From an uncultured Prevotellaceae bacterium (GTDB taxonomy: Bacteria > Bacteroidota > Bacteroidia > Bacteroidales > Muribaculaceae), in NCBI GenBank assembly GCA_937916085.1, contig CALGGO010000092.1, positions 1-7,026 on the forward strand: a stretch of 7,026 nt of DNA, read 5' to 3'. Of the stretch, positions 1 to 5,645 are shown one piece after another; the stretch's first letter is position 1; each line of letters begins with the position of its first letter. The notes below the pieces were generated by a model, which was given only the letters and a program-made list of their open reading frames with translations, ran no database searches and was not told the origin of the DNA. Position numbers and translations under genes: made by a program.

Positions 1-2498
1 TGACATCATTGGTGGCAAGTGCAGGACAGATTACCCATACGGTGACATACGATCCTGATAAATTATCATTGTCATTTGATACCATAAACAATATTTATAC
101 TATAGTAGAATATGATGGTTTACCTGCCTATAACTTTGAAGGATCTCCAAAACTACCAACAGATATTTTGACCTTTTCTGTTCCATATAATGCCAAAAAT
201 TTTAGTGTTCAGCTTCAATCGAATTCACATTATGATATATATTTAACTTATCACATTATGCCACAACAACAATCCATGGCAATGTATGATCCTTTTGAAC
301 AGACGTTTACAGAACCAGATCCTATAGTATATGGCGCATTTGATTTTATTCCGTCTCAAACAAGTGAAGTCCTTACTTCGGGATATCTAATGGGCGACAA
401 TAAGGTTGTGTCGGTTAAGATAAATCCATTCACCTATAACCCTGCATATAAAATTGTGAGGCTAGCTACTAGCGCAACAATAACATTAAGTTATGATGTT
501 GACACGACAATAGTGCCACCAATTATTAGATACAACTTAAATGTCAAAGGGCAAGAGATATCAAAAATAGAAGATTATGTGGCAAATGGTTATTATATTC
601 CAATGAACTCATATATGTTCACTCAGCCCAACCCTAATAATGTGCAGCAATCTTTGCCAACTTATAGTTATTGTATTATCACAACCCGTGAGTTAGAGCC
701 TGCATTTAAAAAAATATTAGCGATGAAGCGACAGAAAGGATTGTCGGCTGGTGTCATTTGTATGGAAGATTTGATGTCGAACTCCAACTTCAGCAGTGGA
801 GATGTCATTGGTGGAAGTTACCCAACAATTGCCGATAGTGCTGGAGTTGTGAGGGAATATTTGAAATACGCATTTCAATCTGAATCAAATCCCACACAAT
901 ATGTGTTGATGGGAGGGAAAGCACCATTTGCACCTGTTAGATTCGTAAAATCACCAAATCAGGAATGGCCTTCATGGCAACATGTGCCAAGTGATATCTA
1001 TTTTAGTGATTTGTCGATGGAATGGATACATACTAATTCTGATTATGATACTATCAACCAATGTGAATACGAAATACCAAATATAGTATTTAATTCTCAT
1101 TCTTTACCATATTATCCTGACCTTTTTGTTGGGAGATTATTGTGTGCTAAGAAAGAAGAAATTGACAACTATAGCAATAAGCTATATAAATACAATTTTA
1201 AGCCTGGAAATGGTAATCGTTCTTTCTTGCTAAATACTTTACTTTTTGCTTCTAATGATTCTAATATAAGTAAATATGCTAATCGGTTTGTGGAGCGGAC
1301 TGGAAATATTTTTAACAGCAGTAATCTGAACTATACTTATATTCATAATTCTTTATCTAATTATTTGACAGGTACACAATTTGTAAATTACTTAAATAAC
1401 AATAAATGCGGTTATTTAAGTTTATATGGGCACGGAGAGCCACAGTCAATAGAATTATATAATAATGGTCATGACAGATATGTTGTAAGTGGTTTAGATA
1501 GCTATATTGGTGACACATTAGGAATAGTTCCTGGAATAACAACAATTAATGAGAATGGTAATGGTCTTGATAACTTGACGAACAAGCATTATCCTTTTAT
1601 TTGTTACTCAATTTCTTGTTCAACAATGCCTTATGATGTGGATCCAACGTTTAATTCTTTTACTACGTATGAATATAAATACAATTTGGGAGAATCATTC
1701 ACTCTCGGGAAGAACTATGGCGGACCAGCTTTTCTTGGAAACACTAGAATGGGATATTTAAATGAATCAGAGAATTTTGAGACAGAATTCTTAAACACTG
1801 TATTACGTAAGCATATATATTCTATAGGTAAAGCGGAGACCTTAAGTAAAGTATTTTATAAAAGAAAAAAAGATAGCTATAATCATGTTGTATTAGAACA
1901 CAATCTTCTAGGTGATCCTGAGTTTGAGATGTGGACAAGTGAGCCACAGCGATATACAGACATAACTGTCAATCAATATAATAATTATATAATATTAAAC
2001 GGCATTGCTCCGTCAGACACTATAGCTTTTTGTGATAATGACGGAAACATTGGAAAAACATATGGGTCAGATGGATTTGGTTTCTTTGTTGGCATATCAC
2101 CGACAGCGTCAATAATGGTTTATAATCATGACCATATACCATATATCGCTCCTCTGAAACTTCAGAACTGCAATATAAACAACTCGCAATATGTATATGC
2201 AAGTTCTTTTAGTGCTGGTAAAGAAATTATATCTAATATAACTCATGGCAACGTTGCAATAAAGAATGGTGCTATCTATGAAATAGAGGCTACAGATGAT
2301 GTTTATCTTGGAGAGGGCTTTATAGTTGAAAATGGAGCCACCTTTGCGGTTAAGACTCCTGGCAAGGTGACGATTGACGGCTGCGTGTTCCAGAGCGGAG
2401 CCAAAGTCAAGATTGAAGCTGGAAATGTTGAATTTATTGGTAAGTTCACTGCTGAGCTAGGTTCAAAAGTGGAATTTACGCAATTTATTGACGAATAA
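1..2498 (+). CDS. Secreted gingipain-like cysteine protease, peptidase family C25 (5' partial)
   Basis: Residue numbers count from the TTG codon at 9. This is predicted to be an extracellular cysteine endopeptidase of family C25. The frame is open to the left edge and reads TSLVASA|GQ, which looks like the end of a signal peptide. The true start is therefore upstream, and the TTG at 9 is probably an internal Leu codon. Residues about 10-215 are a beta-rich prodomain-like region. The catalytic part spans about 216-640: IITTRELEPAFKKI (223-236), a PSDIYFSDL segment (327-335), FVGRLL (373-378), the YGHGE motif with probable catalytic His475, SISCS with probable catalytic Cys537, LGESF (560-564), FLGNTRMGY (575-583) and LLGDPEFEMW (633-642). 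An Ig-like stretch follows, then a repetitive beta-coil tail from about 735 to 829 (GFIVENGATF, GCVFQSGAKV, GKFTAELGSKV). No KxxR-type sorting domain is visible at the end. The gene body is AT-rich, while the last 130 bases or so are visibly richer in GC and recur at 4227. Family assignment is strong; cleavage specificity cannot be read from the sequence. Confidence 0.88.
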   Translation, partial: TSLVASAGQITHTVTYDPDKLSLSFDTINNIYTIVEYDGLPAYNFEGSPKLPTDILTFSVPYNAKNFSVQLQSNSHYDIYLTYHIMPQQQSMAMYDPFEQTFTEPDPIVYGAFDFIPSQTSEVLTSGYLMGDNKVVSVKINPFTYNPAYKIVRLATSATITLSYDVDTTIVPPIIRYNLNVKGQEISKIEDYVANGYYIPMNSYMFTQPNPNNVQQSLPTYSYCIITTRELEPAFKKILAMKRQKGLSAGVICMEDLMSNSNFSSGDVIGGSYPTIADSAGVVREYLKYAFQSESNPTQYVLMGGKAPFAPVRFVKSPNQEWPSWQHVPSDIYFSDLSMEWIHTNSDYDTINQCEYEIPNIVFNSHSLPYYPDLFVGRLLCAKKEEIDNYSNKLYKYNFKPGNGNRSFLLNTLLFASNDSNISKYANRFVERTGNIFNSSNLNYTYIHNSLSNYLTGTQFVNYLNNNKCGYLSLYGHGEPQSIELYNNGHDRYVVSGLDSYIGDTLGIVPGITTINENGNGLDNLTNKHYPFICYSISCSTMPYDVDPTFNSFTTYEYKYNLGESFTLGKNYGGPAFLGNTRMGYLNESENFETEFLNTVLRKHIYSIGKAETLSKVFYKRKKDSYNHVVLEHNLLGDPEFEMWTSEPQRYTDITVNQYNNYIILNGIAPSDTIAFCDNDGNIGKTYGSDGFGFFVGISPTASIMVYNHDHIPYIAPLKLQNCNINNSQYVYASSFSAGKEIISNITHGNVAIKNGAIYEIEATDDVYLGEGFIVENGATFAVKTPGKVTIDGCVFQSGAKVKIEAGNVEFIGKFTAELGSKVEFTQFIDE

Positions 2499-2515
2499 TT
2501 TGCATGATTAACCAT
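2375..2515 (+). repeat. 141-bp direct repeat, copy 1 (protease gene 3' end plus spacer)
   Basis: These 141 bases are identical, base for base, to 4227-4367 (offset 1852). They cover the last 41 codons or so of the protease gene, its stop codon at 2496-2498, and the first 17 bases of the spacer including the -33 promoter tetramer. After 2515 the two copies diverge for about 43 bases. They then match again for 22 bases (2559-2580 = 4412-4433, offset now 1853) and for 49 bases across the next start codon and signal peptide (2589-2637 = 4442-4490). Confidence 0.98.
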
Positions 2516-2530
2516 AGCTTGCTATTTTTG
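2499..2530 (+). promoter_or_regulatory. Bacteroidota-type promoter for the 525-aa secreted protein
   Basis: A TTTG at 2499-2502 lies 20 bp upstream of TATTTTTG at 2523-2530. The latter is an exact match to the Bacteroidota -7 pattern TAnnTTTG, and the spacing is the expected one. The -33 tetramer begins on the base after the protease stop codon, so the downstream gene probably has its own transcript. The start site would fall near 2536, in or beside a run of seven A (2535-2541), giving a leader of about 50 nt. No strong Shine-Dalgarno precedes the ATG at 2589, as is usual in this phylum. The same elements recur at 4351-4382. Confidence 0.7.
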
Positions 2531-2588
2531 CGGTAAAAAAATGTGATAACCAACAAATGAATTAGTAAGCTCTAAAACAATAACTATT

Positions 2589-4166
2589 ATGAAGAAGATT
2601 ACATTTTTATTGCTGGGAGTGCTGATGATGACCAGCGTGAATGCAGAGGAGAATGAATACGTTCCCCTCGTTCGTGAGGGAGTGAAATGGGTGTATCTGT
2701 TTTATGAGCAGACCCATAACATTAAAAAGGTCTATCCTAGCTATCTTTATTCATTGGAAATTAACGGCGACAGTTTGGTTCAGATAAATGGGAAAAACTA
2801 CAAAAAAGTTTATTACACCTTGCTTGACAGGGATTTCCAGCCAGTCTGCGAGCCCGAACTAGTATCATTGGTACGTGAAGAGGATGGAGTGGTGTATAGG
2901 AGATTGCTGCGAGAATATCCATATAACGCTGATAACCAGCCCATTTGTCAACCATTCTGGGTTAATAATATGATGGAGTATGCCATCTATGATTTCAACC
3001 GAGATTCATATCTTCCTGAATTGCCTTATTATAGCGATGAGTTCTACAGCATTGCCAATGAATACTTCCGCAACAATCCTTACCAAACGACAGTAATGGT
3101 AGGAGATGGTGAGAGAGACGCCTATGTCATGAACGACAGTTTCGACATTGATATCTCATTCTTCCTGGAATGCAAGGTGATAGAGGGAATCGGTGCAGAT
3201 AACCGCAGCGGAAACCTCCTTGCTCCACAACTGGACTATTATACTGCGTGGAACAAACTGCCTGGTCTGGCAGCGGTATTTGAGAATGGTGAGCTCGTCT
3301 ATCAGGGCGCTCTCTATGATGATGCCATCAAATTCTCTAACAATGAGAGCGAGGCACCACATCAATATGTGCCAATCGTACGTGAGGGAGTGAAATGGGA
3401 ATATGTCTCATACAATAGTTACATCGGCATAAAACCTGGAATGGCCGACATCTACACACTGGAGTTTAACGGAGAGAACGAGAAGGGACATTTGCTCTAC
3501 CGCACAGACTATGATGCGCAGGGCAACGCCATGGAGCCGCATTTGATCGCCTATGTCAAGGAAGATGATAAGGATGTGACAGTCGAGGATGTTGAGAATC
3601 CAGGGTATAGAAATATATATGACTTTAATCAAGAGCAGTTCCTTCCTTATGAAGCATTTAGTTTCGATCCTTTCGATTATTCTTATAACAAACGCATTAT
3701 TCTTGAAGTGAATAATACCGAAAGACTTGGATTTGACTTCAATTATGACATTAATGATGGAAATTATATCAGTCTATATGAAGTGAAAATAATTGAAGGG
3801 ATTGGTGTGGATTGTAAGTACGGAGATCTTATTAATCCGTTCATTTATTTCATTACTGGAGTTAAGCCCTATACTCAAGATGAGGACACATCAAATGTTC
3901 CTGATGTGAGTGCTGGTCAAATTTTCTCAGGGCTCTCTGCTGTCTATGAGGACGGTGAATTGGTTTACAAGGGTTGTCTGTACGATGAAGCACAACTACT
4001 AAAAGAACCTGATGCCATAACCACCATCGCCGGCGACAAGCAGGTGAAGAGCGTGCATTACTACAATCTCGCGGGCGTGGAGAGTGCCGAGCCGCAGCAG
4101 GGCGTGAACATCAAGGTGACGACCTACAGCGACGGCTCGCGCCAGAGCGAGAAGATATTGAGATAG
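2589..4166 (+). CDS. Secreted two-domain protein of unknown function with type IX secretion-type C-terminal domain
   Basis: This 525-residue protein has a Sec signal peptide (1-19, MKKITFLLLG...SVNA|E) without a lipobox Cys. Two copies of the same domain follow, at about 23-245 and 258-470. Each opens with YVPxVREGVKWxY (24-36, 260-272). A beta-rich stretch with an SLEING or TLEFNG strand follows, then an xIYDFN motif (133-137, 343-347), an xVIEGIG or IIEGIG motif (197-202, 401-406), and a closing AVxExGELVYxG hairpin (229-240, 451-462). Residues about 475-525 (AITTI, VHYYNLAGVESAEPQQGVNI, ending EKILR) resemble a type A type IX sorting domain. This suggests export across the outer membrane, with the C-terminal domain removed afterwards. 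I know similar stand-alone domains from Bacteroidota secreted proteins but no biochemical function for them. The start is fixed by the signal peptide. Copy 1 of the domain is the more divergent. The last 160 bases or so are clearly richer in GC than the body. Confidence 0.85.
   Translation: MKKITFLLLGVLMMTSVNAEENEYVPLVREGVKWVYLFYEQTHNIKKVYPSYLYSLEINGDSLVQINGKNYKKVYYTLLDRDFQPVCEPELVSLVREEDGVVYRRLLREYPYNADNQPICQPFWVNNMMEYAIYDFNRDSYLPELPYYSDEFYSIANEYFRNNPYQTTVMVGDGERDAYVMNDSFDIDISFFLECKVIEGIGADNRSGNLLAPQLDYYTAWNKLPGLAAVFENGELVYQGALYDDAIKFSNNESEAPHQYVPIVREGVKWEYVSYNSYIGIKPGMADIYTLEFNGENEKGHLLYRTDYDAQGNAMEPHLIAYVKEDDKDVTVEDVENPGYRNIYDFNQEQFLPYEAFSFDPFDYSYNKRIILEVNNTERLGFDFNYDINDGNYISLYEVKIIEGIGVDCKYGDLINPFIYFITGVKPYTQDEDTSNVPDVSAGQIFSGLSAVYEDGELVYKGCLYDEAQLLKEPDAITTIAGDKQVKSVHYYNLAGVESAEPQQGVNIKVTTYSDGSRQSEKILR
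4074..4138 (+). repeat. 65-bp exact repeat inside the C-terminal sorting domain
   Basis: These bases are identical to 5222-5286 in the next paralogue, and 5222-5276 recurs again at 6972-7026 in the third. They encode GVESAEPQQGVNIKVTTYSD and the start of the following turn. Third positions are rich in G and C (gcc gag ccg cag cag), unlike the AT-rich gene body upstream. The identity is at DNA level, synonymous sites included, so it reflects recent copying or conversion and not only selection on the protein. Confidence 0.95.
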
Positions 4167-4174
4167 GAAATCGG

Positions 4175-4225
4175 TTCTACGGAGTTTAGGAGTTACCATC
4201 TCCATTACTCCAAAACTCCGTAGAA
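4175..4225 (+). repeat. Imperfect palindrome (hairpin A) after the 525-aa gene, no T-run
   Basis: The 19-nt arms 4175-4193 and 4207-4225 pair with a single A-A mismatch around a 13-nt loop. The left arm begins 8 nt after the stop codon at 4166. The arm sequence (TCTACGGAGTTT...) is nearly the same as in hairpin B at 5326, so these belong to one family of palindromes. Hairpin A has no T-run after its right arm. Instead, one base later, the second copy of the protease tail begins (4227). It could be a damaged terminator or a REP-like element, and may still protect the transcript 3' end. Confidence 0.8.
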
Positions 4226-4226
4226 A

Positions 4227-4367
4227 TGACGGCTGCGTGTTCCAGAGCGGAGCCAAAGTCAAGATTGAAGCTGGAAATGTTGAATTTATTGGTAAGTTCA
4301 CTGCTGAGCTAGGTTCAAAAGTGGAATTTACGCAATTTATTGACGAATAATTTGCATGATTAACCAT
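4227..4367 (+). repeat. 141-bp direct repeat, copy 2
   Basis: This is identical to 2375-2515. It begins one base after hairpin A ends, and the base before it differs between the copies (T at 2374, A at 4226), which fixes the left edge. It carries the broken protease tail, its stop codon and the -33 tetramer of the next promoter. Confidence 0.98.
4228..4350 (+). pseudogene. Orphan fragment of the C25 protease 3' end (beta-coil tail only)
   Basis: The frame starting at GAC 4228 reads DGCVFQSGAKVKIEAG and continues unchanged to the stop at 4348-4350, the same last 40 residues as the protease at 2379-2498. There is no start codon, signal peptide or catalytic region. It is a non-coding remnant carried along when the block holding the promoter and signal peptide was duplicated. 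No sign of translation is visible. Confidence 0.9.
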
Positions 4368-4382
4368 TGAGTGCTATTTTTG
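4351..4382 (+). promoter_or_regulatory. Duplicated Bacteroidota-type promoter for the 290-aa paralogue
   Basis: TTTG at 4351-4354 and TATTTTTG at 4375-4382 are again 20 bp apart, so core elements and spacing match the copy at 2499-2530. The spacer differs at a few bases near 4368-4371, and the leader downstream differs by substitutions and one indel, including loss of the seven-A run. The start site should be near 4388, about 54 nt before the ATG at 4442. Confidence 0.68.
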
Positions 4383-4441
4383 CGGTTGAAAAATCGTGAT
4401 AATCAACCAAGGAATTAGTAAGCTCTAAAACAAGAAATAAT

Positions 4442-5314
4442 ATGAAGAAGATTACATTTTTATTGCTGGGAGTGCTGATGATGACCAGCGCCAGCGCAGT
4501 TGAGAACAATTATATCCCCCTTGTTCGCGAGGGAGTTGTTTGGGAATATGTTGGACATCATTTTGAGGATGAGAATGAAAACATTATACTTAGACCCGTT
4601 CTCTATACCCTTGAGTTCAGTGGCACTACAACGCTTAATGGTATATTGTATCATAATGTCTATCGCACCGACTACGATGAGGAAGGAAATGCTCAAGAGC
4701 CTTATCTTGTGGCTTATGTAAAAGAAGAGAATAAGATAGTTACCGCTATTAATTATAGCTATTACTGGTGGGAGATTCCAAGAATATTGTACGACTTCAA
4801 TAAGCCTATGTTCATGCCTGATTCTGAAACATTTGAGAGTCTTGGTTTTGAAAACTATTATGAATTGATGTATCTTGATTATATTCAAAGATACATTGCA
4901 ATTACTGTTGAAGTTGCGGGAACAATCATTAATGGATATCACATAAATTATGATAATGGAATTGATTATAATTATTATGAGGAAGCTATAATTTTAGAAG
5001 GTATAGGTATCGACTGTAGATTTGGCGACTTGCTAGTGCCATATAGAAATTATTGGACTTCTGTAAACCCTATGGCGAGTCTCTCGGCGGTGTATGAGAA
5101 TGGCGAGCTTGTTTACAAAGGTTTTGCTTATGAAGAGGCTCAACAGCTGAAAAAACCAGATGCAATAACCACAATTGTTGGAAACAAACAGATAGCGGGC
5201 GTTCGTTACTACACCCTCGCTGGCGTGGAGAGTGCCGAGCCGCAGCAGGGCGTGAACATCAAGGTGACGACCTACAGCGACGGCTCTCGCAAGAGCGAGA
5301 AGATTATACGGTAA
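4442..5314 (+). CDS. Secreted single-domain paralogue of unknown function with type IX secretion-type C-terminal domain
   Basis: This 290-residue protein has a signal peptide (1-19, ...MMTSASA|V) whose first 49 coding bases are identical to those of the 525-aa neighbour. A single copy of the family domain follows at about 24-232: YIPLVREGVVWEYVG (24-38), YTLEFSG (55-61), YRTDYDEEGNAQEPY (74-88), ILYDFN (115-120), a VEVAG strand (156-160), ILEGIGIDCRFGDLL (184-198), then SAVYENGELVYKG (215-227). The C-terminal sorting-like domain is at 240-290 (AITTIVGNKQIAGVRYY, ending SEKIIR). It matches the second domain of the neighbour better than the first. It is predicted to be exported by Sec and then by type IX secretion. 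It has its own promoter upstream and a terminator-like hairpin 11 nt after the stop. The body is very AT-rich with many Tyr and Asn codons, whereas the last 100 bases or so are GC-rich. No enzymatic motif is recognisable. Confidence 0.85.
   Translation: MKKITFLLLGVLMMTSASAVENNYIPLVREGVVWEYVGHHFEDENENIILRPVLYTLEFSGTTTLNGILYHNVYRTDYDEEGNAQEPYLVAYVKEENKIVTAINYSYYWWEIPRILYDFNKPMFMPDSETFESLGFENYYELMYLDYIQRYIAITVEVAGTIINGYHINYDNGIDYNYYEEAIILEGIGIDCRFGDLLVPYRNYWTSVNPMASLSAVYENGELVYKGFAYEEAQQLKKPDAITTIVGNKQIAGVRYYTLAGVESAEPQQGVNIKVTTYSDGSRKSEKIIR
5137..5276 (+). repeat. 140-bp exact repeat, copy 1 (C-terminal domain DNA)
   Basis: This is identical to 6887-7026 in the third paralogue (offset 1750). 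The match starts in the codon for the Ala of AQQLKKPDA, and the preceding base differs (A at 5136, T at 6886). It runs through the whole C-terminal domain to the last base of the window, so the true repeat may be longer. Confidence 0.97.
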
Positions 5315-5325
5315 TTGATAACTAT

Positions 5326-5389
5326 TCTACGGAGTTTTAGGAGTTTGAGAGTTTTCTGCTCCTATACTCCAAGACTCCGTAGATTTTTT
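5326..5389 (+). terminator. Hairpin B with T-run, probable intrinsic terminator
   Basis: The left arm 5326-5344 pairs with the right arm 5366-5383, with one bulged A and one G-T pair. Six T follow at once (5384-5389). The left arm starts 11 nt after the stop codon of the 290-aa gene, the expected place for a rho-independent terminator. The loop is long, about 21 nt. The arms share their sequence with hairpin A at 4175-4225, so the element is repeated and may be more widespread in the genome. Confidence 0.72.
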
Positions 5390-5405
5390 GTCCTCAAAGG
5401 GATGA

Positions 5406-5501
5406 TTAGGCGAGTGTGATTGTCATCTCGCATCGGGAGCAGTCGCAATACACTTGGAGTAAGGTCTTGCCGTTGCGCAGAATATTAATGTCGGAAGTCA
5501 T
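5406..5501 (-). CDS. Possible small Cys-rich protein (31 aa), uncertain
   Basis: On the minus strand an ATG (complement of 5499-5501) opens a 31-codon frame reading MTSDINILRNGKTLLQ and then VYCDCSRCEMTITLA, with a stop at 5406-5408. The CxCxxC cluster could bind a metal. The frame stays open upstream of the ATG to about 5651, and two further Cys lie just before it (FCVCD). That upstream part is antisense to a Lys-rich beta-coil remnant and may be open by chance. There is no clear ribosome site. It could be a real small gene, the C-terminal end of a truncated minus-strand gene, or a chance frame. I do not recognise the family. Confidence 0.25.
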   Translation of the reverse strand: MTSDINILRNGKTLLQVYCDCSRCEMTITLA

Positions 5502-5633
5502 GTCACAAACACAAAACCGCAAGGTCCTGTTGTGTTCAATAGTGGCAATATAAAATTGAAAGCAAAAAATATTCTCATCGAAGGTACTACTACAGTCAAA
5601 AAAGGTGCAAAATTGGAAATTACAAACAAATAA
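5463..5633 (+). pseudogene. Divergent remnant of a beta-coil secreted protein tail (protease-tail type)
   Basis: The plus frame is open from the stop at 5460-5462 to the stop at 5631-5633 and has no start codon ahead of its beta-coil part. It reads AQNINVGSHVTNTKPQ, then GPVVFNSGNIKLKAKN and ILIEGTTTVKKGAKLEITNK. This lines up with the protease tail at residues about 735-781 (GNVAIKNGAIYEIEATDDVYLGEGFIVENGATFAVK): the same GxV...G.I..A...I..G..V..GA spacing, with weak identity. It appears to be the last 55 residues or so of a second beta-coil gene whose body is gone. It sits just ahead of the third paralogue, as the other tails sit ahead of paralogues 1 and 2. The exact left edge of the homologous part is unclear. 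Confidence 0.6.
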
Positions 5634-5645
5634 AACATAAGCATT

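Noticed and set aside
9..11. TTG as the start codon of the protease
   Set aside because: The frame stays open to the left edge and this codon lies within what reads as the end of a signal peptide (TSLVASA|GQ), so the true start is upstream of the window.
2303..2515. Minus-strand frame of 70 codons, whose N-terminal part recurs in the frame at 3999-4367
   Set aside because: Both are antisense to the beta-coil tail of the protease. They look alike only because the DNA below them is the 141-bp repeat.
3193..3632. Overlapping frames within the 525-aa gene on both strands
   Set aside because: The main frame has two clear domain copies and runs through this stretch; the others are shadows.
4460..4942. 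Minus-strand frame of 160 codons
   Set aside because: It lies wholly antisense to the well-supported 290-aa gene, has unnatural composition, and shows no recognisable motif.
5380..5390. T-rich stretch after hairpin B as a -7 promoter box for the third paralogue
   Set aside because: It does not match TAnnTTTG at the right spacing, has no good -33 partner, and is better explained as the terminator T-run.
5410..5431. Short inverted repeat GCGAG/CTCGC with a 12-nt loop
   Set aside because: Only five base pairs with no T-run; too weak to call a terminator or operator.
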